Shown one piece after another: positions 27,187-35,847 of a stretch of DNA of 64,000 nt. The stretch is taken from NCBI RefSeq assembly GCF_002343915.1, contig NZ_NETK01000001.1, positions 5,780,001 to 5,844,000 of the forward strand, written 5' to 3'. Both the position numbers and the translations under genes were made by a program. Source of the DNA: Nannocystis exedens. GTDB lineage: Bacteria; Myxococcota_A; Polyangia; Nannocystales; Nannocystaceae. The notes beneath the pieces are model-generated. The model was not told the DNA's origin. It did not search any database and saw nothing but the letters and a program-made list of their open reading frames with translations. The number at the start of each line of letters is the position of its first letter. Within the stretch, counting starts at the first letter, position 1.

Positions 27187-27575
27187 GGCGCTCCTCCTCA
27201 TCGGCAGGTGGACCGCGGAGGTTCGTAGCATCGCCGCCCTCGCCGTCAAGCGAGCCTGGCGGTCGCGCGCGCCGCGGAGCGGCGCCTGGCGGCCGGCCTG
27301 GCGCGAATGATGAGACCGGCCCGCGTCATGCGGAACAGGCCGCTGGACGCGAGCGGACGCTTTTAATGCCTTTGCAGGAGCGGCGAGCGCTGCCCACGAG
27401 TCCCTCGATCGGTCGCTGCGCCGCGAGCGTGAGCGGTCGCGAGCTCGCCGGCCGCGGGGCCCTGCACGGGAACCCCTGCGCGGCGCTCCTCCCCGCGCCG
27501 GCTGCGAGGGCGCGCCTGGCGGTGTGGATGGCCCTTCAAACATGCTCTTCAGAGCATGTCCAGAAAGACATATGT
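27187..27575. other. intergenic region with perfect hairpin of the dispersed family
   Basis: 389 bases without a credible gene. At 27540-27559 is a perfect palindrome with 9-base arms ACATGCTCT / AGAGCATGT, the CATGCTC variant of the dispersed repeat, followed by a partial second copy (TGTCC…GACATATG) to about 27573. It ends at the remains of a LysR gene. Confidence 0.5.
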
Positions 27576-27742
27576 TCAGTATAGGGTGGCGAACAGCGCG
27601 GTGACCCAGTCGACGAACACGCGCAGCTTCGCGGTCACGTGGCGGTTCTGCGGGTCTCTGATGTAGAGTGGATGGGGCGAGCGTTGAAACTGCCGGCCTC
27701 GACCACGCGCGCGAACACCCGCATCGCCGGCAACTGATCCAT
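27576..27742 (-). pseudogene. remnant of a LysR-family regulator
   Basis: From an ATG at 27742 the frame reads MDQLPAMRVFARVVEAGSF, the standard LysR N-terminus. About 65 bases later, in another frame, it reads QNRHVTAKLRVFVDWVTALF and stops at 27576, the usual LysR C-terminus. The roughly 260 residues in between are missing. This is a deletion remnant with only the two ends left, so non-functional. Confidence 0.8.
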
Positions 27743-27765
27743 TCTTCGGGCTTCTCCGGGGCCGA

Positions 27766-27785
27766 TTGTTCCCCATGGGGAACAA
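27766..27785. promoter_or_regulatory. perfect 20-base palindrome
   Basis: TTGTTCCCCATGGGGAACAA is perfectly self-complementary and lies 24 bases before the start of the LysR remnant. It may be the old binding site for that regulator, or an operator used by the MarR gene downstream. Confidence 0.6.
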
Positions 27786-27927
27786 GCGGCCAACGACGAC
27801 GGTGTTCGTTTGCATGGGAGCGCCTCTTGCGGACATCTCCGGTCGGCGGACCGCCCGTGGCGCCGGCGGGAGGGCTGCGGTTTCGCGCCCCGTCCGCCGG
27901 TCGAGACGCGCGCAGCGCCCAGATGCC

Positions 27928-27956
27928 TTGACATTAGTTTCCTCGGAAACTACAAT
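27928..27956 (+). promoter_or_regulatory. sigma-70 promoter with embedded MarR operator
   Basis: TTGACA (27928-27933) and TACAAT (27951-27956) are 17 bases apart, an almost ideal sigma-70 promoter. Between them lies an inverted repeat with perfect 8-base arms TAGTTTCC / GGAAACTA (27935-27952). MarR start codon follows 9 bases after the minus-10. A MarR dimer here would block RNA polymerase, giving autoregulation of marR and the downstream gene. Confidence 0.8.
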
Positions 27957-27965
27957 GACTCGGCG

Positions 27966-28433
27966 ATGACGACGCGCGGGCAGGAGGAGGTCAGCGGGCT
28001 CGAGGCGCACCTCGGCTACTGGCTGCGGCTGGTGTCCAACCAGGTCTCGCACGCGTTCCGGCTCAAGGTCGAGGCGTGCGGCGTGAGCGTCTCCGAATGG
28101 GTGGTGCTGCGCGAGCTGTACCGCCTCGGGAGCGGGTCGCCGGGGGCGCTGGTGCAGTCGCTGGGGATGACGAAGGGGGCGGTGTCGAAGCTGATCGACC
28201 GCCTCGAGGACAAGGGGCTGGCCACGCGCTCGCCGTCGAAGGTCGACCGCCGGCAGCAGGGGGTGGCCCTGACGGCCCGCGGGCGGGCCCTGGTGCCGCG
28301 TCTGGCCCGGCTCGCCGACGCCAACGACCACGAGTTCTTCGGCCATCTGCCGCCACCGGTCCGCGACGAGCTGCTGCGCGTGCTGCAGGCGCTCGCGCGG
28401 GCGCACAACCTCACGAGCGCCCCGATCGATTAG
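27966..28433 (+). CDS. MarR-family transcriptional regulator
   Basis: 155 residues from ATG 27966. Winged-helix features: VSVSEWVVLRELYRL, LVQSLGMTKGAVSKLIDRLEDKGLATRSPSKVDRRQQGVALTARG (recognition helix and wing; landmark only), then dimer helices. It lies 21 bases before the DUF1398/SnoaL gene on the same strand, so both are probably repressed through the operator in the promoter until a ligand releases it. Confidence 0.92.
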   Translation: MTTRGQEEVSGLEAHLGYWLRLVSNQVSHAFRLKVEACGVSVSEWVVLRELYRLGSGSPGALVQSLGMTKGAVSKLIDRLEDKGLATRSPSKVDRRQQGVALTARGRALVPRLARLADANDHEFFGHLPPPVRDELLRVLQALARAHNLTSAPID

Positions 28434-28454
28434 GGCCGAGAGCGAGGACGAGAC

Positions 28455-29255
28455 ATGACGAATCAGCGCGCGAACCTCCAGGTGATCGAGGACTGCGCCC
28501 GCCGGTCGCACGCGGGCACCATCGACTTCGCGACGGTGGTCACGCGGCTGGCCGCGGCCGGGGTCGAGGCGTACCACGTCGATTACCGCGCGGGCCGGTC
28601 GGTGTACTACACCGCCGACGACCAGGCCCACGCGTTCGCGCTGGACCTGCAGGAGCCGGCGATCGGCGCCGAGTTCGACGGCCTGGCCGTGCAGGCCGCC
28701 GTGCGCGGGGCCCAGCAGGGCGCGGTGAATTACCCCGAGTTCGTCCGCCGCACCCGCGCCGCCGGCTGCGTCGGCTACGACGTGTGGATCGCCGGCAAGC
28801 ACGTGGTGTACCACGGCCGCCGCGGCGAACGGCACATCGAGCACTTCCCCGGCGCGGCGAGCGGGCGCGCCAACGTCGAGGTGGTGAAGCAGGTGTACGC
28901 GGCGTACGGCCGCCGCGACGTGGCGGCGGCGCTGGCCCTGTACGCGCCCGACGTGCAGATCGCTCAATCCCCGGAGGTGCCGTGGGGCGATCGCTACCAG
29001 GGCCACGCGGGCGTGCGCGAGTTCTTCGCCCGGCTCATGCACGCGCTCGACTCGTCGCTCGCGCTCGAGCGCTTCATCGACGCCGGCGAACACGTGGTCG
29101 CCCTCGGCCGCTCGCGCGGGGCGCTGAAGGCCGGCGGCCGCCGCTTCGACGTGCCCATCGCCCATGTGTGGCAGATCCGCGACGGCCTCGTCGCGCGCGT
29201 CGAATATTTCATCGACAACCCGACGATGCTCGCCGCGCTGGGCCGAGCGGGGTAG
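28455..29255 (+). CDS. DUF1398 (YbcV-like) fused to SnoaL/NTF2-like domain
   Basis: 266 residues. Residues about 8-135 match DUF1398: IEDCARRSHAGTIDFATVV, GVEAYHVDYRAGRSVYY, VNYPEFVRRTRAAGCVGYDVW and GKHVVYHGRRGE. Residues about 140-262 are a SnoaL/NTF2-like fold: VVKQVYAAYGRRDVAAALAL, VPWGDRYQGHAGVREFF, HVWQIRDGLVARVEYF. The two domains usually occur separately, so this is a fusion. It is likely co-regulated with MarR. A ligand-binding or isomerase-like role is inferred for the NTF2 fold. Confidence 0.8.
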   Translation: MTNQRANLQVIEDCARRSHAGTIDFATVVTRLAAAGVEAYHVDYRAGRSVYYTADDQAHAFALDLQEPAIGAEFDGLAVQAAVRGAQQGAVNYPEFVRRTRAAGCVGYDVWIAGKHVVYHGRRGERHIEHFPGAASGRANVEVVKQVYAAYGRRDVAAALALYAPDVQIAQSPEVPWGDRYQGHAGVREFFARLMHALDSSLALERFIDAGEHVVALGRSRGALKAGGRRFDVPIAHVWQIRDGLVARVEYFIDNPTMLAALGRAG

Positions 29256-29257
29256 AG

Positions 29258-29275
29258 GATGTCCTTGGGGACAGG
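29258..29275. repeat. dispersed palindrome
   Basis: TGTCC-N4-GGACA core (29260-29273), two bases after the stop of the DUF1398 fusion gene. Confidence 0.6.
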
Positions 29276-29469
29276 TTGATGGGACGAAGAGCCGGCCGGG
29301 TGGGCAGAAAGCCGGCGTCGGAGCGATGGTCGAGGATGACGACGTCTCGACCTACATCGGCCGCCTCGAGCTCGAGCTCGGCGCGCACGCGCGGACGGAG
29401 ATCGTCGGCTTCGCCCATCGCGCGGGTCCGGCGCGCTCGCGCCTCGGGGCGGCAGGTCGCGGCCGGTCT

Positions 29470-29485
29470 ATGTCCGAAAGGACAT
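29470..29485. repeat. dispersed palindrome (perfect consensus copy)
   Basis: ATGTCC-GAAA-GGACAT, perfect 6-base arms. It lies just after the stop of the VCBS-repeat lipoprotein gene, so it could also act as its transcription terminator. Confidence 0.75.
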
Positions 29486-29491
29486 GTCCGC

Positions 29492-30703
29492 TCAGAGGAG
29501 CGAGGACGCCAGGTAGACCTCGACGCGGGGCGGGTAGCCGCTGGCGTGGGCGACGAGGTCGGCCCGGCCGTCGCCGTCGACGTCGCCGAGCTCGAAGCGG
29601 AGGAAGTGATGGCCCTCGTAGGCCGTCGCGTCGCTCCAGCCGTCGGCGGTGGCGAGGTAGATCTGGAAGCGCCAGGGGTTGTTCGGGATGTCGGTCGCGG
29701 CGTCGACCCGGCCGTCGCCGTCGACGTCGCCGAGGTCGAACCAGGAGAGGTTATAGACCTCGGAGATCGCGGGCTCGCCGACCCCGCCGGCGCCGTCGCC
29801 GGGGTGGACGTGGAGCTGCGGCGGAGAGCCGGTGCTGGCGGTGACGAGGTCGACCTTGCCATCCCCGGTGACGTCGCCGCTGCGGAGCCGGGCGAAGGCC
29901 CACGGGCTCGCCTCGAAGACGGGCGCGTCGGCGAGCCCGCCCGCGGTGCCGGGCCACACCTGCACCCACGGCGACGGGCCGTCGCCCCTTCCGATCAGGA
30001 GGTCGGCCCGGCCGTCGCCGGTCAGGTCGCCGGCGTGCATGTGGTCGAACACGAACAGCTCGGTGGTGGCCAGCTCGGACAGGGCGAGGTCGTCGCCGCC
30101 GGCGTAGACGGTGACGCGCGGCGGGCTACCTGTCCCATGGGCCAGGACGTCGGCGCGGCCGTCCCCGGTGACGTCGGCGACGACGAACTGCGAGAAGGCG
30201 AACAGCGGGGTGTCGACGGCGGCGTCGCGATCGAAGGTGCCGTCGCCGCGGCCCGGGTAGACGGTGACGCGCGGCGGGGCTCCCGTCCCCGAGGTGACGA
30301 GGTCGAGGCGGCCGTCGCCGTCGACGTCGCCGAGATCCATCGCCTCGAACTCCCACACCTCGGTGACGAGGGGCATCCGCGCGGGGTCTTCCGCGCCGGT
30401 GTCGTCGGGCCCGCTGGTGCCGGGCGGCTCGCCGGTGTCGTCGGGCCCGCTGGTGCCCGGCGGATCGCCGCTGCCGGTGCCGGTCGTCGGCGCGCCGGCG
30501 GTGCCGGGCTCCACGCCCGTGGTCGGGTCTTGCTCGCTCGTGCCCGGCCCGTCGTCGCTCGTCGCGGCGCTGGCGGGCGCGGCGGTGCTCGCGTCGGTGG
30601 CGGTGGGGTCGGACGAGAGCGGGAAGATGCAGCCGGCGCAGGCGACGGGCAGGGCTGCGGCGACGCGACCGAGGCGGGGAATCACGGGACGGAAGCGTGG
30701 CAC
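29492..30703 (-). CDS. VCBS/FG-GAP repeat lipoprotein
   Basis: 403 residues. A signal ends in VACAGC, so lipidation is likely. A Thr/Gly/Asp/Pro-rich linker (about 33-108, with a repeated PGTSGPDDTG unit) follows. The rest is six or more VCBS/FG-GAP-type repeats with calcium-binding loops: DLGDVDGDGRLDLV, DVTGDGRADVLA, DLTGDGRADLLI, DVTGDGKVDLVT, DVDGDGRVDAA, DVDGDGRADLVA. This should form a surface beta-propeller. Function unknown; adhesion or display is usual for such proteins. Confidence 0.88.
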   Translation of the reverse strand: MPRFRPVIPRLGRVAAALPVACAGCIFPLSSDPTATDASTAAPASAATSDDGPGTSEQDPTTGVEPGTAGAPTTGTGSGDPPGTSGPDDTGEPPGTSGPDDTGAEDPARMPLVTEVWEFEAMDLGDVDGDGRLDLVTSGTGAPPRVTVYPGRGDGTFDRDAAVDTPLFAFSQFVVADVTGDGRADVLAHGTGSPPRVTVYAGGDDLALSELATTELFVFDHMHAGDLTGDGRADLLIGRGDGPSPWVQVWPGTAGGLADAPVFEASPWAFARLRSGDVTGDGKVDLVTASTGSPPQLHVHPGDGAGGVGEPAISEVYNLSWFDLGDVDGDGRVDAATDIPNNPWRFQIYLATADGWSDATAYEGHHFLRFELGDVDGDGRADLVAHASGYPPRVEVYLASSLL

Positions 30704-30746
30704 GCCGCCCGGCCGGCGGCAAACCGGCCGGGGCGTGGCGAATCAG

Positions 30747-30762
30747 ATGTCCAAGAGGACAT
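30747..30762. repeat. dispersed palindrome (perfect consensus copy)
   Basis: ATGTCC-AAGA-GGACAT, perfect 6-base arms, between the outer-membrane protein gene (stop 30773) and the VCBS lipoprotein gene start. Confidence 0.75.
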
Positions 30763-30772
30763 GTCTTTGTGG

Positions 30773-31543
30773 TTAGAAATAAAACGTGAGCCCGAGCTGA
30801 CCGCCGGCGGCCATCATCGCGCGCGCGACCAGCTGCACCGACTGGCGGGAGATGTCGGGGCCGATGGCGAACACGCCCTGGCCGTAGAGGCTGACGCGGT
30901 CGGCGAGGTAGTACTCGATGCCGAGGATCGGCCCGACCGACAGGTTGACGAGCCAGTTGTTCGGGCCGGGCGCGTCGATGTAGTGGACGTGCAGGAAGGC
31001 GCCGGTGTACGGGGCGATCCGCCGCCACACGCGGAAGCCCTTGAGCACGGCGATCGATCCGCTGACGCCCGCCGACACCTCGGGGCGGGTGGTGCCCTCG
31101 CGCGTGCGATGGGTGATGCCGGCGCCGAACGAGAACGGCAGGACGAATTTTTTGAAGACGCGACGGACGCCGATCTCGGTGAACATCAGGCCGTCGGCCA
31201 GCGGCTGATCGCCGTGGCCCGCGATCGACAGCGGACCGAGGCCGCCGAAGATGAAGGTCATGCCCCAGTTGCCGGGCGCGGCCCGCAGCACCGGCTGGGT
31301 GTCGGGCGGCTTGCCGTCGACAGGGGCGGGCGTCGACGCCGAGGCCGTCGACGGTGGCGCGGCAGGTGCGGCCGCCGCAGCGGGCTCGGCCTTGGCCGGT
31401 GGCGGGCTGTCCTGCGGGACAGGTTGCTCGGTCGCGACGGTCGGCTCGGCGGCCGGTTGCCAGGCGGCGATCGAGGGGTCGGGGGTCGCGGCTTCGGGGG
31501 GAGCGCTGGAGAGCGCGAGCGCCAGGAGGGTGAGGAAAGCCAT
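30773..31543 (-). CDS. outer-membrane beta-barrel protein
   Basis: 256 residues from ATG 31543. Signal MAFLTLLALALSSAPPEA, then a Pro/Ala-rich linker to about residue 95. The rest has alternating strands (GNWGMTFIFGG, FVLPFSFGAGITH, VSLYGQGVFAIG) and ends GGQLGLTFYF with the C-terminal Phe typical of outer-membrane barrels. About eight strands fit. A dispersed palindrome (CTGTCC-N4-GGACAG, 31407-31422) is inside the linker-coding part, where it encodes PVPQDS. Function unknown. Confidence 0.78.
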   Translation of the reverse strand: MAFLTLLALALSSAPPEAATPDPSIAAWQPAAEPTVATEQPVPQDSPPPAKAEPAAAAAPAAPPSTASASTPAPVDGKPPDTQPVLRAAPGNWGMTFIFGGLGPLSIAGHGDQPLADGLMFTEIGVRRVFKKFVLPFSFGAGITHRTREGTTRPEVSAGVSGSIAVLKGFRVWRRIAPYTGAFLHVHYIDAPGPNNWLVNLSVGPILGIEYYLADRVSLYGQGVFAIGPDISRQSVQLVARAMMAAGGQLGLTFYF

Positions 31544-32296
31544 CGTAACGATGCTATCGGTCGGCTTCCCGGAGGTGAGCGGCCTGCCTGCGCAGAGCGT
31601 GCTCGCGACCGCGCAGACTGCCCCGCGCAGTCGCGTGGCGCGGTCTCGCTCAATTGGCCGTCGGCTGCGGCGTGGAGGGGAGCAGGGCCGAGGCGATCTC
31701 GGGGGCGAAGATGCTTTCGGGTGCGAATCACACGAGGTCGCGGGCGCGAATGATGGCGATCTCGGGGTCGAGCCGACTCGGGGTGCGGGTGCCGAGCGGT
31801 GTGCCGGTGTCGCAGGGGACCGCGCGCGTCGTCGAGGCCGAATTTTTGCCGAGGCGAGCCGCGCCGGCTCGTTCGCCGCTGCGGTCGATCGTGGGGGTCC
31901 ATCGCGTCGTTCGTGGCGACTGCTCGATGGATCCGCGGGAGCGATCGATCTCGACCGCGGGGGAGCGTGCGCGGCGAGCGGGCCACATCGGGCGCACGCC
32001 TGTCGCAGCCTCGTCGGATTCATCGGAGCGACGAGGTTCGCGGGGCGTGCAGCGGCCGGTGAGAGATCGCAGGGCCGCGAATTGCGCCGGGCGGAGTCGG
32101 CGGAGCTCCGGACGGCCTCGGCCGCTCGCTCGCCGTCTGCTCGCTGCACGGCGAGCCGGGGGGAACTCGAGTTCACGCGTCGCCTCGACTGCATCGTTCC
32201 GGCTGGGCTCGCTCACTGACCGGTCGGCGTCCGCGTCGGAGCTGGCCCGGCCGCCGATCGCGTGCAATTGCATCGGCGCTCCCACGAGGTCTCATC
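31544..32296. other. long intergenic region
   Basis: 753 bases between two divergent genes with no reading frame that looks coding: all candidates are Arg/Ser-rich and lack a domain or proper third-position bias. It must hold promoters for the outer-membrane protein (left) and the Cys-rich protein (right). No clear repeat or hairpin stood out. Confidence 0.4.
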
Positions 32297-33148
32297 ATGC
32301 GACGCACATTCTCCGTCCTTCTCCACACAATGGCCCTCGCGACCCCGCTGCTGCTGGCCGCCGAGGTCCGGGCCGCGTCGACGCTGGCGCCGTGCGGCGA
32401 GATCTTCGTGCAAGGCGGGGCCGAGTGCGAGATCTACGTCGGCCCGGTGTGCGAGGGCATGTGCAAGCCGGTGAGCCTGACGGCCGCCTGCGCCGCCGAG
32501 TTGCGGGCCGAATGCGCCGGCGAGTGCGACGCGGAGGCCAGCGTCGAGTGCGTCGGCAGCTGCGAGGCCGACTGCCGCGCCGACTGCGAGGTCGACCCGG
32601 GCGAGTTCAACTGCCAGCTGGCCTGCCAGGCCGACTGCAGCGCCAACTGCGACGGTCACTGCTCGGCCTCGACGAACATGGCCGAGTGCAAGGCCTCGTG
32701 CGAGGCGACGTGTTCGGCCGATTGCGACGGGCAGTGCAAGGTCACGCCGCCCGAGGTCGACTGCGAGGCCAAGTGCCAGGCGGCCTGCACCGGCTCGTGC
32801 GACGCGCAGGCCGACATCGACTGCCAGGTCGACTGCCAGGCCGGCGGCTACGCCAATTGCCGGGCCGACCTCGAGGGCGGCTGCAAGGTGCACTGCCAGC
32901 GGCCGGAGGGCGCGCTGTTCTGCGACGGGCAATTCGTCGACGTCGGCGACCAGCTCGACGCCTGCGTCGACGCGCTGAAGGCCCTGCTGGAGGTCGAGGT
33001 GTACGCAGAGGGCAGCGCCTCGTGCCAGGGCAACACCTGCCAGGCGGAGGGCGAGATCGGCTGCCAGTGCGACGCCGGCGGATCGCCGGCTGGCGGCCTC
33101 GCGCTGATGGGGCTGGGCCTGCTCGCGTGGCGTCGCCGGCGGTCGTGA
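32297..33148 (+). CDS. Cys-rich secreted protein with MYXO-CTERM-like tail
   Basis: 283 residues. Signal MRRTFSVLLHTMALATPLLLAAEVRA. The mature part (about 30-205) is a string of short Cys units of the CxxxC / CxADC type (ECAGECDAEASVECVGSC, CQADCSANCDGHC, CEATCSADCDGQC), likely all disulfide-bonded. The C-terminus has CQC, GGSPAGG, a TM helix (LALMGLGLLAW) and RRRRS, matching the MYXO-CTERM sorting pattern used by myxobacteria to anchor proteins at the surface. Role unknown; it could be an adhesive or coat protein. Confidence 0.8.
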   Translation: MRRTFSVLLHTMALATPLLLAAEVRAASTLAPCGEIFVQGGAECEIYVGPVCEGMCKPVSLTAACAAELRAECAGECDAEASVECVGSCEADCRADCEVDPGEFNCQLACQADCSANCDGHCSASTNMAECKASCEATCSADCDGQCKVTPPEVDCEAKCQAACTGSCDAQADIDCQVDCQAGGYANCRADLEGGCKVHCQRPEGALFCDGQFVDVGDQLDACVDALKALLEVEVYAEGSASCQGNTCQAEGEIGCQCDAGGSPAGGLALMGLGLLAWRRRRS

Positions 33149-33287
33149 GCCGGCCGGCGTGGACCATAGAGCTCGCCGGGGCGCGGGCGCGGCCCGGGCG
33201 GGCTACGCCCGCGCGGGACACGTGCGCGGTCCGAGTCATGAACTCGCGACCAGTCGGGGTCTCGCGCATCAAGAGCCGCGGCGCACT

Positions 33288-33760
33288 GGGGGGAATCGCG
33301 CGACGTGTCGACACGGTGGCGCGAATCATGGCGCCCGCGCCGGGGGGAATCGCGCGACGTGTCGACACGGTGGCGCGAATCATGGCGCCCGCGCCGAGGC
33401 GAATCACGCGACGTGTCGACACGGTGGCGCGAATCATGGCGCCCGCGCCGAGGCGAATCACGCGACGGGGCGACGCAGCGGCGCGAATCATGGCGCCGGC
33501 GGCGGGCGAATCGCGCGACGGGGCGACGCAGCGGCGCGAATCATGACGCGCGCGGCGGGCGAATCGTGCGACGGGGCGACACGGTGGCGCGCATCATGGC
33601 GCCCGCGCCGGGGCGAATCAAGCGATCGTCGGCGCAACGGCGCGAATCATGGCGCCCGCGCCGAGGTGAAACAAGCGACTCGTCGGCGCCGCGGCGCGAA
33701 TCATGGCGCCCGCGCCGAGGTGAATCAAGCGACTCGTCGGCGCGAGTCATGGCAGTCGCG
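33288..33760. repeat. 54-bp tandem repeat array, about nine copies
   Basis: A unit containing GCGCGAATCATGGCGCC recurs every 54 bases from about 33300; the first copies (CGACGTGTCGACAC blocks at 33301, 33355 and 33409) are nearly identical and later ones diverge. Copies centre near 33323, 33377, 33431, 33485, 33539, 33593, 33647, 33700 and 33747. Because 54 is divisible by 3, several frames stay open through it, but they encode Arg-rich repeats with no start signal, so I treat it as non-coding. It fills the gap between the Cys-rich protein and GST genes. Confidence 0.85.
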
Positions 33761-33859
33761 CGGGCCTGCCGGTCTCGCGTGAATCACCGGACTGTCGCGG
33801 TGTCGTCCCCGCGACGGTCATGCGACTCGCGCCCGCCGGGCAGGCCGCGGCGCGGCGGC

Positions 33860-34498
33860 TCACTGGGGCTTCTGTTCCTCGGCCATCATGGCGCAGGCGA
33901 CGGGGCGCTTGCTGCCGCGCTCCAGCCAGGCGCTCAGGTGGGTGTACTTGGCGCCGTCGACCTTGGCCATCTGCAGGCCCCAGCCGAGCACGCTCCACAC
34001 GTCGGAGTCGACCAGGGTCCACTTGGCGTGGACGATGTTGCCGACCTCGCCGATGCGGGCGTCGAGGACCTCGAGCGCCTTGTGCAGCTCGACCAGCGAG
34101 GTCTCGGCCTGCTTGGCGTTGCGGGCCTCGGGGGGCGCCCAGTCGCCGGCGTTGTGCATGTAGGTGAACAGCGGGGTGCCGAGCGAGACCTGGGCCCAGC
34201 ACAGCCAGGTGAGCGCCTGCATGTGCTCGCGCGAGCCGAGGGCCGGCCACAGGCCGCGCTCGACGCCGAAGCGCTCGCCCAGGTAGATCTGGATCGCGAT
34301 CGACTCGAACATCGGCTGGCCGTCGATGACGATCGTCGGGATCTTGCCGTTGGGGTTGAGCTTGAGGAACTCCGGCTTGCGCTGATCCTGGGCCTGCAGG
34401 TCGATGAACACCTTCTCGTGGGGGATGTCGAGCTCCGCGAGGGTGAGCTGGACGCGAGAGGCCGAGGACATGGGGTTGTAGTAGAACGTGATCGACAT
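33860..34498 (-). CDS. glutathione S-transferase family protein
   Basis: 212 residues from ATG 34498. Thioredoxin-fold N-domain MSITFYYNPMSSASRVQ… with the Ser-containing N-terminal active-site region (PMSSASR), LNPNGKIPTIVIDGQ (cis-Pro IPT) and the glutathione-binding pair FESIAIQIYL (E-S). The helical C-domain follows. Probably a detoxification enzyme. The 5' gap to 34881 (383 bases) holds a dispersed palindrome and no other gene. Confidence 0.88.
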   Translation of the reverse strand: MSITFYYNPMSSASRVQLTLAELDIPHEKVFIDLQAQDQRKPEFLKLNPNGKIPTIVIDGQPMFESIAIQIYLGERFGVERGLWPALGSREHMQALTWLCWAQVSLGTPLFTYMHNAGDWAPPEARNAKQAETSLVELHKALEVLDARIGEVGNIVHAKWTLVDSDVWSVLGWGLQMAKVDGAKYTHLSAWLERGSKRPVACAMMAEEQKPQ

Positions 34499-34651
34499 GT
34501 GGGGAGTGGCTCCGCGCCCCTTGTACGCGGTATCGCGCGCCGATGCTAGTCTTTTGTTCAGGGGTTGGAAGTCCCCACCTTCCGCGGATGCGGGACCTCT
34601 GCGTGGCGTGCGCGGTGGTAATTCGCCGGTCGCGGTGCGGTGAATGCTCGG

Positions 34652-34667
34652 ATGTCCGATGGGACAT
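34652..34667. repeat. dispersed palindrome (perfect consensus copy)
   Basis: ATGTCC-GATG-GGACAT, perfect 6-base arms, in the gap between the divergent GST and nudC genes. Confidence 0.75.
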
Positions 34668-34881
34668 GTCATGACAATGGCGCCGGCGCTCGCGGGGTCG
34701 CCGCGTGGGCGGTCGGCGGGCCGATCGGGGCGGCCGCGCCGCGCCGCGACCGGCGCGGCGCCGGGGCTGCTGGCGCCGCGGTGACGGACGCGGCATGCTG
34801 CCCCCCGCCGATGCCCCCGCGTCCACGCCCCAGCCCCGGCCGCGCGCGCTCGCGGCGGCGCGCGCAGGAGAGAGGTTGACC

Positions 34882-35847
34882 GTGGCCGCCAGCGCCCGCA
34901 GCCGCAACAACGTGTTCGCCGCGCTGGCGCTCGACCGCGCGAGCGAGCGCCGCGACGACGAGGGGTGGATCGAGACGCGCAGGGTCGCCGCGACGACGCG
35001 GTTCGCGGTGGTCCGGCCCGACGGCAAGGCGCTGGTCGACGCGGCGCGCCGCGGGCTGCGGCTGCTCGCCGAGGCGGAGCGAGCGGCGTGGCTGGCGGCC
35101 GCGCCGGTGTGCTACCTCGGCGAGGCCGACGAGGTGGCCCACTTCGCCGTCGCCCACGCCGGCGGCGACGACGAGGACCCGCTGGCGAGCGCGCTCGGCG
35201 GGCAATGGATGGACCTGCGCGCGGCCGGGCTGGCGCTGCCGGCCTTCGACGCCGGGCTGTTCGCGTACGCCCGCGGCCTGCTGCACTGGCAGACCAGGGC
35301 CCGCTTCTGCGGCGCCTGCGGGTCGCCGACGATCTTCGTGTCGGCCGGTCACAAGGCCCGCTGCACCGACCCGGCCTGCGGCATCGTCCACTTCCCCCGC
35401 ACCGACCCGGCGATCATCGTCATCGTCGGCTGGCGCGACGCCTGCCTGCTCGGCCGCCAGGCGAGCTGGCCGGCGAACCGCTGGTCGACGCTGGCCGGCT
35501 TCGTCGAGCCGGGCGAGACGCTCGAGGACGCGGTCCGCCGCGAGGTGTTCGAGGAGAGCGGGGTGGTGGTCGCGGAGTGCGACTACCACTCGTCACAACC
35601 ATGGCCGTTCCCGGCGTCGCTGATGCTCGGCTTCACCGCCGAGGCCCAGGGCCCGGAGCTCCGCGTCGGCCCGGAGCTCGAGGCCGCCCGGTGGTTCACC
35701 GTCGACGAGATCGTCCGCTCGCTCGCCGACGGCTCGCTGGTGTTCCCGCCGCCGCTGTCGGTGTCGTTCCGCCTGATCGAGCACTGGCTGCGCGAGACGG
35801 CCGGGCTCGAGCTGACGGCGCTGGCCCGCGGCCGCGGCTGGAGCTGA
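34882..35847 (+). CDS. nudC: NAD(H)/NAD-capped RNA diphosphatase NudC
   Basis: About 321 residues. Zinc ribbon FCGACGSPT…CTDPACG near 143-165, Nudix box GFVEPGETLEDAVRREVFEESG near 207-228 with the full GX5EX7REUXEEXG spacing, followed by the NADH-specific SQPWPFPASLM. These identify NudC, which hydrolyses NAD(H) and removes NAD caps from RNA. I chose GTG 34882 because GGAGAGAGG lies just before it; TTG 34876 or ATG 34795 would add low-complexity residues. Confidence 0.92.
   Translation: MAASARSRNNVFAALALDRASERRDDEGWIETRRVAATTRFAVVRPDGKALVDAARRGLRLLAEAERAAWLAAAPVCYLGEADEVAHFAVAHAGGDDEDPLASALGGQWMDLRAAGLALPAFDAGLFAYARGLLHWQTRARFCGACGSPTIFVSAGHKARCTDPACGIVHFPRTDPAIIVIVGWRDACLLGRQASWPANRWSTLAGFVEPGETLEDAVRREVFEESGVVVAECDYHSSQPWPFPASLMLGFTAEAQGPELRVGPELEAARWFTVDEIVRSLADGSLVFPPPLSVSFRLIEHWLRETAGLELTALARGRGWS

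Noticed and set aside
28076..31753. Plus-strand open frame of about 1225 codons
   Set aside because: Crosses the marR and DUF1398 genes in another frame and lies opposite the VCBS gene; no domain signs.
33288..33760. CRISPR array
   Set aside because: Units are contiguous with no unique spacers, unit length 54, and no cas gene in the window.
33305..34549. Arg-rich repeat protein across the 54-bp array and opposite the GST gene
   Set aside because: The frame exists because the unit is divisible by three; no ribosome site and its second half is antisense to a clear GST.
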